Counted from the first letter of the stretch, positions 1 through 9,501 are shown. The stretch: DNA of 64,000 bases from Anaerolineae bacterium (GCA_026645815.1 JAPKMR010000001.1:1-64000); one strand, 5' to 3'. Made by a program: numbers and translations. The notes: generated by a model from the letters alone, not told the origin.

Positions 1-201
1 TTGGTTGGACGACCACCGTGAAAGCTGTGGAGGCGCTTACAACACGTGTGGCAAAGCGAGCAAGCGCCACACACCCTTGAGCTGGAGAGTGCTCCCGGTA
101 CGGAGACGGGAGTAAAACCATTGAGACGCTTTCCTTACGAGTACGATGTGAGTCTAGTCAATTGGCATCCGGGTTTGAGCACTACTCGCCTTTTCACACT
201 G
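1..201. other. leading region with no assigned gene
   Basis: No convincing complete gene is visible here. A short open frame from 3 to the TGA at 78-80 could be the last 25 codons of a gene entering from outside the window, but I cannot identify it. Two small hairpins are present: GTGTGGC (46-52) with GCCACAC (66-72), and CTCCCG (92-97) with CGGGAG (107-112). The second may be a weak terminator for such an upstream gene, although no T-run follows it. The hairpins do not match an RNA family I know. Confidence 0.3.
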
Positions 202-210
202 TGGTATAAT
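202..210 (+). promoter_or_regulatory. extended -10 promoter of the mre operon
   Basis: TGG-TATAAT is a perfect -10 with a TGn extension. No good -35 lies 16-18 bases upstream. Transcription would begin near 217, giving a leader of about 70 bases before the chosen mreB start. Confidence 0.6.
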
Positions 211-286
211 CTCAGTAGTATGCACAGAAGAAGCAACAATCTAGCCGGGCTTTGTGCCTGGAGCAACGACAAAAATAGAGGCTACC

Positions 287-1360
287 TTGCGTAATCCGTT
301 TGACGCGTTACTTGGGCTGTTCTCCCTGGACATCGGCATTGATTTGGGTACAGCTAACACCCTGGTCTACGTTCGGGGACGCGGCATCGTTATCAATGAA
401 CCCTCATGGGTCGCTGTAGACCGGAAAAATCCGCGGATTGTTCTGGCAATTGGCGCCGAAGCCAAGGAAATGGTCGGCAAGACCCCCTCACACATCGTCG
501 CTATTCGCCCACTGCGGGATGGAGTGATCTCGGAATTCGACATCACCCAGGCAATGCTCAAGTATTTCATCAAACGTGCCCACCAGGAGATTTTCATTCC
601 GGTGCCACGCCCGAGGGTCGTCATCGGCATTCCTAGCGGCGTGACCGAGGTTGAGAAACGCGCTGTGCGCGAAGCCGCATTGGAAGCTGGCGCACGAGAA
701 GCGCACCTGATCGAAGAGCCCATGGCGGCAGCGATAGGCGCCGGGTTACCGGTAACCGAAGCGCAGGGCAGCATGATCGTGGACATCGGCGGCGGCACTA
801 CGGAAGTAGGCGTCTTTGCCCTGGGCGGCATCGTCGTCAGCCGCAGTATGCGCATTGCCGGCGACGAACTGGATGACGATATCGTCCAGTATGCACGGCA
901 GAAATACAATCTGGCGATTAGCGAACGCATGGCAGAGCGCGTGAAAATCAACATTGGCTCCGCGTATCCCCTACCGGAAGAGCAGGTAATGAGCATGCGC
1001 GGGCGCAACCTTATCTCCGGGTTGCCAGAACAGGTGGAAATCAGCAGTATCGAAATTCGCGAGGCGCTCTCGCGTTCCGTCAACATCATCACCGATATGG
1101 TGCGCGATACCCTGGATGAAACACCGCCCGAGCTGGTCGCCGACCTGATGGAAACCGGTATTTGCCTGGCAGGCGGCGGCGGGCAATTGAAGGGGTTGGC
1201 AGAACGCATCAGCGAGGAAATGCACATTCGCGCATGGGTCGCGCAAGACGCACTGACCTGTGTCGCACGCGGCGCCGGCAAAGTGCTCGAAAACTTTGAG
1301 GCCATGCGCCAAACCCTCGCCAACGACGATCGTCAAAATCCCGGAGGCTCTGCCTCTTAA
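287..1360 (+). CDS. mreB: rod shape-determining protein MreB
   Basis: MreB is the bacterial actin that polymerises under the membrane and positions the elongasome. The actin-fold ATP-binding motifs are visible: DIGIDLGTANTLVY near residue 15, VIGIPSGVTEVE, IVDIGGGTTEVGV (phosphate 2) and GICLAGGGGQLKGL (adenosine). Length (357 aa) is slightly above the usual 330-345. I chose the TTG at 287 because TAGAGG (276-281) sits five bases upstream and the protein then begins close to where MreB proteins normally do. A GTG at 254 is in frame but has no ribosome-binding site and would add 11 atypical residues. It is the first gene of mreB-mreC-mreD-mrdA. Confidence 0.96.
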   Translation: MRNPFDALLGLFSLDIGIDLGTANTLVYVRGRGIVINEPSWVAVDRKNPRIVLAIGAEAKEMVGKTPSHIVAIRPLRDGVISEFDITQAMLKYFIKRAHQEIFIPVPRPRVVIGIPSGVTEVEKRAVREAALEAGAREAHLIEEPMAAAIGAGLPVTEAQGSMIVDIGGGTTEVGVFALGGIVVSRSMRIAGDELDDDIVQYARQKYNLAISERMAERVKINIGSAYPLPEEQVMSMRGRNLISGLPEQVEISSIEIREALSRSVNIITDMVRDTLDETPPELVADLMETGICLAGGGGQLKGLAERISEEMHIRAWVAQDALTCVARGAGKVLENFEAMRQTLANDDRQNPGGSAS

Positions 1361-1431
1361 CCGGTGCGATCAACGCGCTGTGCTGGGGATATTCCCCGAC
1401 CAGATAATACGATGCACATGATGAGGGCGCT

Positions 1432-2322
1432 ATGACACGGCGAGAACGTCCGTGGTTGCCCTATATATTGATTGTTATAGCCCTGATCCTCCTCACACTC
1501 AATGGGACAGGTTTGCTGCGCCCTGTTGAAGAAGCCCTCGGTCTGATAATTGCCCCGGCAGAGCGCGGTATAGCCGGCTTTATTCGCAGCATCGGCGACC
1601 TGTTCCAGGGCGGACAAGAAATCAGCGAACTACAGAGACTCAATGAGACACTACAAAAGGAGAACGAGTCTCTGCGGATCGAGAATATCCGATTACAAGA
1701 GCAGTATGTAGCAGAGAACGAACAACTGCGTGGCTTGTTGGATTTCAAAAACGCCAATCCCACCTTCAACCTGGTCGGCGGCGATGTGGTGGCTCGAGGG
1801 CAGAGCGCCATTGTCGTGGGGCAGGATACCAATCCATATCTACGCTATCTGATTATCAATGTTGGTTCCCGCGATGGCGTGGCGATTGGAATGCCCGTCG
1901 TGGCAAGCGGGGCAGTGTTGGTCGGCAGGGTCGCGGGCGTCTCGCCCCACCTGGCATATATACAGCTTATCAACGATCCAACCAGTCAGGTAGCTGCATT
2001 GCTCCAAGGGTCGCGCATCTCCGGCATGGTCGTCGGGCGCGAAGACCCCGAACAGGGCAATTTACTCGTCATGACCGAAATTCTGCCCAACGAGACACTC
2101 ACTGAGAACGAGATTGTCATCACTTCCGGATTGGGTGGGATTCTCCCCAAAGGGCTGATCTTGGGACAAATCGAGAACCTGAGCTACCAGGAAGCAGCGC
2201 TCTTCCAAGAAGCCGTGCTGCGCCCAGCGTTGGATTACCGCCGGTTGGAAGCTGTAGTCGTGATCCTCGATTTCGAACGCCCGGCGGCAGATGAGTTGGA
2301 GGACTTGCTCCAGGAGCCATGA
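1432..2322 (+). CDS. mreC: rod shape-determining protein MreC
   Basis: MreC is the single-pass scaffold that links MreB to the periplasmic elongation enzymes. The 296-residue protein has one N-terminal membrane segment (about residues 8-27), a long heptad-rich coiled coil (about 62-105, containing LQRLNETLQKENESL), then the beta-rich MreC domain with the conserved pattern GVAIGMPVVASGAVLVGRV and a late ITSGLGGILPKGLILG motif. The ATG at 1432 follows GAGGG. It lies 71 bases after mreB, and its stop overlaps the mreD start by four bases, so the two are probably translationally coupled. Confidence 0.93.
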   Translation: MTRRERPWLPYILIVIALILLTLNGTGLLRPVEEALGLIIAPAERGIAGFIRSIGDLFQGGQEISELQRLNETLQKENESLRIENIRLQEQYVAENEQLRGLLDFKNANPTFNLVGGDVVARGQSAIVVGQDTNPYLRYLIINVGSRDGVAIGMPVVASGAVLVGRVAGVSPHLAYIQLINDPTSQVAALLQGSRISGMVVGREDPEQGNLLVMTEILPNETLTENEIVITSGLGGILPKGLILGQIENLSYQEAALFQEAVLRPALDYRRLEAVVVILDFERPAADELEDLLQEP

Positions 2323-2822
2323 GCCTTTATTTCGGCATCCCCATTTTGTTGACAGCTGCGGTGCTGCAAAGCGTCTGGCTCGAGAATGTGCGCATCCTGG
2401 GTGGGCGTCCGGACCTGGTATTGTTATTGGTCATCACGTGGTCCATCATTCGCGGCGCCAGTGAGGGGGTGCTCTGGGGCTTCATCGGGGGGATCTTCTG
2501 TGATTTGCTCTCCGGAGGTCCCTTCGGCCTCTGGACGGTAGTGTTGACATTCGTGGCGTTCATCACAGGACAATCCTGGGTACACCGCCTCGGACCTACC
2601 AGCATCCGGTTGGCATTGATGGCAGCCTTGGGCACGCTCACCGGACACGGCTTGCTCCTGATTTTGATGACCCTGCTGGGTTACCCCATCAATCCTGAAC
2701 GTGCCCTCACCACCCTCATTGGAACGGCGGCATTACTGAATTTCGTGCTCACACCGTTCAGTTTTGGCTTCCTGGTGTGGTTTCACCGTCGTGCACTGCC
2801 GAGCGGAAACATCGGCGCATGA
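2319..2822 (+). CDS. mreD: rod shape-determining protein MreD
   Basis: This is a small integral membrane protein of 167 residues with about five hydrophobic segments, the usual size and profile of MreD. The pattern RPDLVLLLVITWSIIRG near the N terminus and GFIGGIFCDLLSGGPFG after it are typical of the family. It starts at an ATG that overlaps the mreC stop (ATGA) and ends by overlapping the mrdA start in the same way. Assignment rests on position between mreC and mrdA as well as on these motifs. Confidence 0.9.
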   Translation: MSLYFGIPILLTAAVLQSVWLENVRILGGRPDLVLLLVITWSIIRGASEGVLWGFIGGIFCDLLSGGPFGLWTVVLTFVAFITGQSWVHRLGPTSIRLALMAALGTLTGHGLLLILMTLLGYPINPERALTTLIGTAALLNFVLTPFSFGFLVWFHRRALPSGNIGA

Positions 2823-4915
2823 AGAACAGACCTTATACCCCCCTCAATTCGGGTGCTGAGCGCCCAGGCTGGATCGAGCGCAGCCCACGGTTAGCGTTGA
2901 TGGGCTGGGTCATCATTCTGTTACTGGGATTGTATCTGGTACGGTTATGGCAGCTGCAATTTGTAGAGCAAGGCTACTATAGCGCTCAGGCGATCGAGCA
3001 GCAATTCCGTATTGTCTCCATCTCCCCCCCGCGGGGCGTCATTTATGATCGCAACGGGGAATTGCTCGTGCGCAATATTCCCGCGTACAACGTCACCGTG
3101 ACCCCGGGTTACCTGCCGGAGGATGCCGAACGCGAGCGCGCCATTCTGGAACGATTAGCGCGCCTGATTGAGATTCCCTATAGCGGCGCTGCTGTGGCGG
3201 CGCCCTACCGGTTGGAATTGGACACCGTAGGTCGCGCCAATCTCCCGCCTTTCGGCGAGCCCCCGGGCGATGGGCTGATCGAGATGATTGAGCGCGTGCG
3301 TTACCTCGATCCCTACGCACCACTGGTAGTTAAAGAAAACATCGAACGCGAGTTAGCGCTGCTCGTTGCGCAGGAGGGCAGTGTGGCGATGCCAGGCATC
3401 GGCGTCGAGATCGTTCCCCGCAGAACGTATCCCACGGGCGAACTGACCTCACAGGTCATCGGATTTCTGGGCAAGATTCCTCCCGAACAAGTCGAGGCGT
3501 ACTCGCTTCAGGGCTACAACACCAATGTAGATCGCATCGGTTACGCCGGAATTGAAGCAGCCATGGAAGAAAGCTTGCGCGGTGTGCCCGGACGCAAGAA
3601 CGTGGAGAAGGATTTCCTCGGTAAGGAGATTCGCACGGTCGGGGACATCATCGAGCCGATTACGGGCGATAGTGTGTACCTGACGCTGGATCTGGAGTTG
3701 CAGCAGGTTGCGGATGTCGCGCTCAGAGAAGCCCTGGCGGAGGTAGGTTCACCCCGCGGAGTCGTCATCGCCCTCGATCCGCGTGATGGGCAGATACTGG
3801 CACTGGTAAGCCTGCCCACTTACGATAACAACTTCTTCGCCAAAGGCATTAGCACACCAGAAGACCTGGCACAGCTTGAAGCAATCTCTGATGACCCTCA
3901 CGGGCCACTATTCAACCACGCGATTGCCGACCAGGTGCCACCCGGATCGGTTTTCAAGATTATCCCCGCTACAGCGGCGCTGCAGGAAGGCGTCATCAAT
4001 CGCTATACCGTCCTCGACTGTCCAGGACGCATGTTGCTGCCCAATCGCTTTGCGCCCGACAATCCCAGCCTTGCACAACCGTTTGTCTGCTGGATCTACC
4101 TGCAGTACGGCGGGGGACATGGTCCCGTGAATGTGACCGAGGCGCTCGCACAATCATGTGATATCTTCTTCTACAAGTTAGGCGGCGGTTTTGAGCCAGC
4201 CAACTTCGAGGGCTTAGGCATCGCGCGATTGGTGGAATGGACCGAACGTTTTGGGTTGGGTGAAATCACTGGCATTGATATTCCCGGAGAATATGCTGTA
4301 CCGGTCTTCGGACCTAAATCCAAGCGCGATATCTACCAGGAGACCTGGACCACAGGGGATACCTACAATATGTCCATCGGACAGGGCTTTCTGACCATTT
4401 CGCCGCTGCAGATGGCAAATGTGATGGCGGCAGTAGCTAATAACGGGGTGGTTTACAAACCCAGATTGGTCCATCATGTGGTAGATGCCGAAGGGAATAT
4501 GGTAGCCCCCTTCCAACCCGAAGTACTGCGCCAGATGGAAGTAGATGCCTCCGTTTGGGCACTGGTACAGGAGGGCTTGGAAGGTGCAGTCTATGGCGGC
4601 ACGGCGCCCCGGGCGCAAGTCGAAGGGGTACGAGTCGCAGGTAAGACCGGGACGGCAGAATACTGCGACAATCTGGCACAAAAAGCGGGTCTGTGCCCGG
4701 TGCCCGAGGGGAAGACCCTGCCTACACACGCCTGGTTCATCTCTTATGCACCTGTGGAAGCGCCGGAGATTGTCGTGGTCGCGTGGGTCTACAACGGGGG
4801 TGAAGGCTCAACAGTCTCGGCGCCCATCGCGCAAAAAGTACTTGATTTCTATTTCAAGCGTGCCAGTGGACAGCTTGAAGTCCCCACGCCGGAGACAGAG
4901 ACAGCGACACCGTAA
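2819..4915 (+). CDS. mrdA: penicillin-binding protein 2 (peptidoglycan transpeptidase)
   Basis: PBP2 cross-links peptidoglycan during side-wall elongation as partner of RodA and MreC. Visible in order: a short cytoplasmic tail, a membrane anchor (about residues 24-45), the PBP dimerisation domain starting with PPRGVIYDRNGELLV, and the transpeptidase domain with the nucleophile motif SVFK (Ser377), SCD (Ser446) and KTGT (Lys609). The start is the ATG overlapping the mreD stop. An in-frame codon at 2777 would overlap mreD by 46 bases and is less likely. Length 698 aa is normal for PBP2. No rodA follows; the next gene is convergent, so RodA must be encoded elsewhere. Confidence 0.95.
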   Translation: MKNRPYTPLNSGAERPGWIERSPRLALMGWVIILLLGLYLVRLWQLQFVEQGYYSAQAIEQQFRIVSISPPRGVIYDRNGELLVRNIPAYNVTVTPGYLPEDAERERAILERLARLIEIPYSGAAVAAPYRLELDTVGRANLPPFGEPPGDGLIEMIERVRYLDPYAPLVVKENIERELALLVAQEGSVAMPGIGVEIVPRRTYPTGELTSQVIGFLGKIPPEQVEAYSLQGYNTNVDRIGYAGIEAAMEESLRGVPGRKNVEKDFLGKEIRTVGDIIEPITGDSVYLTLDLELQQVADVALREALAEVGSPRGVVIALDPRDGQILALVSLPTYDNNFFAKGISTPEDLAQLEAISDDPHGPLFNHAIADQVPPGSVFKIIPATAALQEGVINRYTVLDCPGRMLLPNRFAPDNPSLAQPFVCWIYLQYGGGHGPVNVTEALAQSCDIFFYKLGGGFEPANFEGLGIARLVEWTERFGLGEITGIDIPGEYAVPVFGPKSKRDIYQETWTTGDTYNMSIGQGFLTISPLQMANVMAAVANNGVVYKPRLVHHVVDAEGNMVAPFQPEVLRQMEVDASVWALVQEGLEGAVYGGTAPRAQVEGVRVAGKTGTAEYCDNLAQKAGLCPVPEGKTLPTHAWFISYAPVEAPEIVVVAWVYNGGEGSTVSAPIAQKVLDFYFKRASGQLEVPTPETETATP

Positions 4916-4981
4916 GCATTCCGGGGATCCAAGAGCGTAGCCCCAAGCGGGTTATTGCTGAAATGAATGCCTCTGAATACC

Positions 4982-5022
4982 ATGCAAAACACGGACGCGC
5001 TAAGCGCGTCCGTGTTTTGCAT
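4982..5022. terminator. bidirectional terminator hairpin
   Basis: A perfect inverted repeat of 19 bp per arm (4982-5000 with 5004-5022) encloses a TAA loop between the convergent ends of mrdA and the next gene. The arm bases are rich in A on one side and T on the other, so both strands give a GC hairpin flanked by a TTTT run. Confidence 0.8.
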
Positions 5023-5043
5023 CATCAAATCGCGTAAGCCAGT

Positions 5044-6804
5044 CTACTTGGCTTCGAGCAGGAAATCATCAAAGCGGGATTCGACCGGTGTCCACTGCCA
5101 GGATCCCGTAATCAAGCCCACCCGGCGATGGCTGCGGAGCGCATCATCGGTAAAGACATGAATCTGAGTCTTGGTGCTGTTATTGTAGACGAAGATCCTG
5201 GCAACATTATCGCGTACCTCAACTAACAACCGGTTACCCTGGTTGTAGTTGTTGCCAGCAAGATTGGTGCAAGGCGCCCAGTTACGGATGGGCGTTGTTA
5301 CCATCGAGCCACCGAAACCCTGGTAACCGGAGACGGGCCAGGAGAAACCGGTGTAATGGTTGATGGCGCACAGGCCCTCCCAGTTCCACTCGAAGATGTA
5401 GAGACTGGTATAATCGGTGTTCGCAGCGAAGACCAAACCCGCCTTGCCCTCAGAGGGCTTGTAACCCGAGAAAGGCATCTCCGCCTGAGCGAAATAATGG
5501 GTGACCGCAAGATCATAGTTGGGGCCCGCGGGAATGAAACGATCGGGCGCTTTGGCCAGGCCCATTTTGTAGTTGTTCTGGTCAGATGTCGCAAGCAAAA
5601 TCTTCATGCGGTAGGTGCCGCCTGCGTAATCTACATTCATCAAATCGCCGCCATCGCTGCGTTTGTAGGTAGCCCGCGCCCAGCCAGAATTTACATCGGA
5701 GAAGTTGTCCACGACAGTAGCCGCTACCACTGCTGATACAACGTTGCTCCATTCGCCCTCACCCTCGCTACTATTACCACGCACGCGGTAATAGTAAGTA
5801 CCGGAGAGTTTGCCAGTAACATTGATGGCATATACACTGGCTGCTGCAGGATATTGCTGCAAGTTGGTGCTGAAATCGGCGCTGGTAGATTCCTGTAGTG
5901 TGTAGCTGGTCGGTACAGGCACGTCATAGGGACCGTTGTAGGCCCAGCTGACAGTATACTCACCATTGAGATCAGCGTTGCTAATCTCATTCAGTACGGG
6001 TGCATACGGCACCGGGGGATAACGGCGCATAACCAAAGGCAGATAGACCAGGTAGATATTGTTGTCCACGGTGACGGTGATGCTATCTTCGAGGCCCATT
6101 TCCGCGCCCATCTGTCCGCGCGCTCGAATAGTGTAGACAGTCTGATCGGCTTCTGGCAACACCCAGTTATAGCTCCAGACCCAATAGCCATCCGCGTGGG
6201 CAGCCACCGCGACCGGTTGCCAGGCTTCACCATTGATGCTCACCTCAATGACCGGAAGATCGAGCTGCGTCACTGCACCGGCGATTGCCGTCCCAACCGT
6301 GGTCGAGACGGAGTTGCTCCAACGGCTAGGACCATCAGTGTTGAAAGCTTGCAACCGATAGTAATAAACACCATTCGCCTTGTTGCTGATGAAGTATGGC
6401 GAGGTTGCATTGGAATAGGTGACAAGAGCCTCATCGAAATAGGGGCTTGTGGATTCGACCAACACATAGGAAAGCGCTCCAGGAGTAGCCGCCCAGGTCA
6501 CATAGAAAAAGCCTGCATTGGTAGGATTCGAAATGGGATTCAAAACGGGGTCATCAGGGAAGCCGGGATTATTGGTGCTATCCCAGGCAAAGCCGCTGAT
6601 AGTGACCACTGTACCGGCAGACTGCGTGATCAATTCATCCTTCTCAGGTGCACGAATCTGCACGATGGGGGCTTCCTGAATTGACGGTTCCGCCAAGAGT
6701 GGTGTCAAAGGTGCTGCGGCAGTAGCCAGCAGCCCTAGCAAAGCTCCAAAGAGCACCAAAGAAAATACACCTCTGAGTGAAAACTTACGTAAACGGTTGT
6801 TCAT
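5044..6804 (-). CDS. secreted protein with FN3-like repeats and a LamG-like C-terminal domain
   Basis: The 586-residue protein begins with a basic n-region and a clear signal peptide (cleavage probably after LLAEP). Two fibronectin type III-like segments follow, recognisable by YYYRLQAFNTDGPSRWSNSV and YYYRVRGNSSEGEGEWSNVV. Between them is a hydrophobic motif VYLPLVMRRYPP that resembles the C-terminal tails of two other secreted proteins in this window. The last 200 residues look like a concanavalin-like jelly roll ending in RFDDFLLEAK, similar to the two lipoproteins at 8259-9501. I chose the ATG at 6804, preceded by AAAGGAG, over an in-frame codon 24 codons upstream. The function is probably cell-surface binding, and no enzyme motif is seen. 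Confidence 0.7.
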   Translation of the reverse strand: MNNRLRKFSLRGVFSLVLFGALLGLLATAAAPLTPLLAEPSIQEAPIVQIRAPEKDELITQSAGTVVTISGFAWDSTNNPGFPDDPVLNPISNPTNAGFFYVTWAATPGALSYVLVESTSPYFDEALVTYSNATSPYFISNKANGVYYYRLQAFNTDGPSRWSNSVSTTVGTAIAGAVTQLDLPVIEVSINGEAWQPVAVAAHADGYWVWSYNWVLPEADQTVYTIRARGQMGAEMGLEDSITVTVDNNIYLVYLPLVMRRYPPVPYAPVLNEISNADLNGEYTVSWAYNGPYDVPVPTSYTLQESTSADFSTNLQQYPAAASVYAINVTGKLSGTYYYRVRGNSSEGEGEWSNVVSAVVAATVVDNFSDVNSGWARATYKRSDGGDLMNVDYAGGTYRMKILLATSDQNNYKMGLAKAPDRFIPAGPNYDLAVTHYFAQAEMPFSGYKPSEGKAGLVFAANTDYTSLYIFEWNWEGLCAINHYTGFSWPVSGYQGFGGSMVTTPIRNWAPCTNLAGNNYNQGNRLLVEVRDNVARIFVYNNSTKTQIHVFTDDALRSHRRVGLITGSWQWTPVESRFDDFLLEAK

Positions 6805-6984
6805 ACTTCGCTCCTTTTGAACATGGATGTCAGTTACCCATACACCAACCAACGAAAAACCGCACAGGGCGGTCATCTTTCGTATACCACATTTGCCCGG
6901 AATGCCAAATCACTCGCGCTTCCGCTAACCGGCAAAGTTCCCATCCCGAGATGGAATACTCAGCTTCTCTTCAGACGTACTTCG

Positions 6985-8262
6985 TTAATAGAAAGTTCCC
7001 TGCTCACTGTCCTCAACCTGCACGCCGGTGAATAACTCGCCGGCGCCAGGAAGTAGTCGCACAGCAGTGAGGGTATTGTGCAGGTCGGCAGCACTCTCGA
7101 GAATAACTTCAAGGTAATTGCTGGTGAACCCGCGCCAACGACCGGCGCGATCCCGGCGTTCCCAGAGCACCGGCAAGATGTCTCCGGCAAAGTGCGCCCG
7201 GTATGCTGCTGCCAGCGAATCGCCCAGAGCGCGCATCTGCGCCGCACGCGCTGTACGGAGCTGCGGCGACACAGACCCAGGAAGCCGTGTTGCCGCCGTA
7301 CCGCGTCGCTCAGAGTAAGGAAAGACGTGCAACCGCGCAAATCCCAACTCTTCAACAAAACCCAGGCTCGCAGCAAAATCCGCCTCGGTCTCGCCAGGAA
7401 AACCGGTGATAATATCCGTCGTCACGGCAATCTCCGGGCAGATAGCGCGTGCATACGCCACCCTTGCCGCGAACTCCGCCGTGGTATGCCGCCGTCCCAT
7501 GCGCCGCAAAGTCGCATCACACCCCGACTGCAACGGGAGGTGCAGTTGCTGGCACAGGCGGGGATTTTCCCAGAGTTGCAATAGGCGCTCGTCCACATCC
7601 CAAGGCTCGACCGAAGAAAGCCGCAGGCGCGGCACAGTCGTCTGTTCCAATAGCGCCGCCACGAGATCCGCCAGTTGCACATGACCGGACAAGTCATGCC
7701 CATAAGCGCCCAGACTCACGCCAGTGAGAACGATTTCCTGTGCGCCTTGCGCGGTCATAGATTGCGCCTGCGCCAACACCGCGGCAAGAGGTGTACTGTG
7801 TGCCGGTCCGCGCAACACACGCGTGTAGCAGTAGGTGCAGGCCGAATCGCAACCATCCTGCACAGGGAGAAAGGCGCGGGTGTGGCGCCAGAGACCCGGG
7901 ACCCATGGGACAGGCGCCACAGGCGACCCCAGAATCTGATCAGCTGCGCGGGCTTTTTCAGCATTGGGCACGACCCAATTGACGCCAGGTTGTGCACCTG
8001 CCACTTCAGACTCAGCCGTTACCCAGCAACCTAATACAGCAATAGCGGCGTGAAGATTTCGGCGATGCAGCAGATTCAGGCGACGCCGGCTCTTGCGTGC
8101 GGCTTCAGCGGTGACGGCACAGGTGTTAAGCACCAATACGTCTGCCTCTTCCACACTTGCAGCTGGAGTAAAACCGCCACCCAACAGCTGGCAGCCCAGC
8201 TGTTCAATCTCGGCAGCGTTGAGACGACACCCGAGGGATTCCAGATAGACTTTCAAAGTCAA
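6985..8262 (-). CDS. mtaB: tRNA (t6A37) methylthiotransferase MtaB-like
   Basis: This is a radical SAM methylthiotransferase of the MiaB/RimO/MtaB family, which converts t6A37 to ms2t6A37 in tRNAs reading ANN codons. The N-terminal UPF0004 domain carries its three cluster cysteines (Cys12, Cys48, Cys79), and the radical SAM cluster is Cys138-x3-Cys142-x2-Cys145. The C terminus fits a TRAM domain. Length 425 aa is normal. The start is a TTG whose TTGA overlaps the stop of the lipoprotein upstream; no strong Shine-Dalgarno is visible, which suggests translational coupling. MtaB is favoured over MiaB because the protein opens directly with the YLESLGCRLNAAE type of start, but this is a family-level call. 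Confidence 0.82.
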   Translation of the reverse strand: MTLKVYLESLGCRLNAAEIEQLGCQLLGGGFTPAASVEEADVLVLNTCAVTAEAARKSRRRLNLLHRRNLHAAIAVLGCWVTAESEVAGAQPGVNWVVPNAEKARAADQILGSPVAPVPWVPGLWRHTRAFLPVQDGCDSACTYCYTRVLRGPAHSTPLAAVLAQAQSMTAQGAQEIVLTGVSLGAYGHDLSGHVQLADLVAALLEQTTVPRLRLSSVEPWDVDERLLQLWENPRLCQQLHLPLQSGCDATLRRMGRRHTTAEFAARVAYARAICPEIAVTTDIITGFPGETEADFAASLGFVEELGFARLHVFPYSERRGTAATRLPGSVSPQLRTARAAQMRALGDSLAAAYRAHFAGDILPVLWERRDRAGRWRGFTSNYLEVILESAADLHNTLTAVRLLPGAGELFTGVQVEDSEQGTFY

Positions 8263-8876
8263 GGCAAGGGTTCAATGCGAAGGTTATCGAAAGCCAGCTG
8301 CACTTCGCCCTCATTGAAAGCGCCGGCGTAGAGGCCGACATCACCGTGAGCCAATTCTGCATCCGAGAGTTCCACAACCAACTCCCCATTCACCCAGAAC
8401 TTGAATTGTGCCCCCTGAGCTTCGAGCTCCAGGCGATTGGTAACCATACCCTGAAGGATGGCAGGATGAGAGAACCAATCTGCCGAAAGCAAGGTCCACT
8501 GCCCATCCGCATAACGCGCTGCACGAGCATAACCGTCAGCACTGATAGAGAAAGCGTAAAAGTGCTCGTCCCCATCCATGCGGATCAGGATACCGTATTC
8601 ATTATCCACCGGACCCGCAACAGGCGTAGCCTCCACAGCCAGTCGCAGATTGGATAAACGCTTCCCCGCCACAGCCCAGGCGACCTGCCCCGGCTCATGA
8701 ATAACTACCAGCAACTGCCCATCCTCAACGCGCGTCTCGGCAGCAGCATCAGAGCTCAACTGCCAGGTGCCTGCTACATCAAAAGGCTCTTCCCAAAGCT
8801 CCGTTTCTATCCGGGGGCCACAGGCTGTAACGCCCAACAACAACACCAAAAACAAAATTCGCAATGAAGCACGCAT
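8259..8876 (-). CDS. putative lipoprotein with concanavalin-like domain
   Basis: A 205-residue protein opens with a lipoprotein signal, lipobox VTACG. The rest is a beta-rich jelly-roll-type domain of the kind found in DUF1080/LamG proteins, with YGILIRMDGDEHFYAFSIS and a terminal FDNLRIEPLP. It is a clear sister of the next upstream lipoprotein: both have the HYG/EYG...YYFAVSADGY block and an FxVNGELV strand. The ATG at 8876 has GAGGG in front; upstream in-frame codons would remove the signal peptide. It is probably cotranscribed with its sister (10-base gap) and with mtaB (overlap). Role unknown; surface sugar or wall binding is possible. Confidence 0.72.
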   Translation of the reverse strand: MRASLRILFLVLLLGVTACGPRIETELWEEPFDVAGTWQLSSDAAAETRVEDGQLLVVIHEPGQVAWAVAGKRLSNLRLAVEATPVAGPVDNEYGILIRMDGDEHFYAFSISADGYARAARYADGQWTLLSADWFSHPAILQGMVTNRLELEAQGAQFKFWVNGELVVELSDAELAHGDVGLYAGAFNEGEVQLAFDNLRIEPLP

Positions 8877-8886
8877 GTACCCTCGC

Positions 8887-9501
8887 TTAAGGCTTACTCG
8901 CTTTGAAATCATCGAACCAGACCAAAGTAGTCTGCCCATACTCCACCGTGCCTGCGGCAAAGCCCATAGCCCCCCCCGTCAATTCGGTGTCTTCCAAACG
9001 CGCAACCAATTCACCATTGACGTAGAAGGTCAGCGTAGTGCCCTGGCAGACCCCCAGTAAGCGGTTCACACTGCCATCACGGTGGATGACGGGCGAGCGC
9101 AGCATAGCTGGGCCCGTCAGAGGTTCAAGCGGTTGATCCTCCAGTCGCCGGAACACGGCATAGTAACCATCCGCACTTACGGCGAAGTAGTAGAAACCTT
9201 TGGAACTGTAACGGCAGATCACGCCGTAATGGTTGTCATTACTGCCTTCGGAATTAGCAAGCACTTCAACGGCCACATCTTTGTGGTTGCGATCCAAAGT
9301 GGTCCAAACGAACCAATGTGGGACGTCAATACGAATTAAGTACCTGCCGCTGTCGTAGCCGCGCACGTAGCTCTCAGTAGAAGCCGCACCCCAGCCGCTC
9401 GCCGGATCGGAGAAATCATCGGTGAACGGGCTAGAACCGCTGGCACATCCTGCCAATAACAGCAAGCCTAAGCATAGCAGCAGCCCACGTCTTAGCTTCA
9501 T
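8887..9501 (-). CDS. putative lipoprotein, sister of the adjacent gene
   Basis: A 204-residue lipoprotein with lipobox LLAGCASG, then DDFSDPASGW, a motif often seen at the start of concanavalin-like domains of secreted Chloroflexota proteins, and a terminal WFDDFKASKP. It aligns over its full length with the gene at 8259-8876, so the pair arose by tandem duplication. The start at 9501 is supported by GGGAGG six bases upstream. It is the first gene of a three-gene unit ending in mtaB. Confidence 0.72.
   Translation of the reverse strand: MKLRRGLLLCLGLLLLAGCASGSSPFTDDFSDPASGWGAASTESYVRGYDSGRYLIRIDVPHWFVWTTLDRNHKDVAVEVLANSEGSNDNHYGVICRYSSKGFYYFAVSADGYYAVFRRLEDQPLEPLTGPAMLRSPVIHRDGSVNRLLGVCQGTTLTFYVNGELVARLEDTELTGGAMGFAAGTVEYGQTTLVWFDDFKASKP

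Noticed and set aside
81-120. Possible glycine-riboswitch-like GGAGAG segment
   Set aside because: The other conserved segments of that riboswitch are absent and the next gene is mreB.
46-294. 82-codon plus-strand frame in the mreB leader
   Set aside because: It crosses the mreB promoter and ribosome-binding site and has no familiar motifs.
367-1323. 318-codon open frame antisense to mreB
   Set aside because: It is a shadow of the mreB codon pattern, with no ribosome-binding site and no protein-like motifs.
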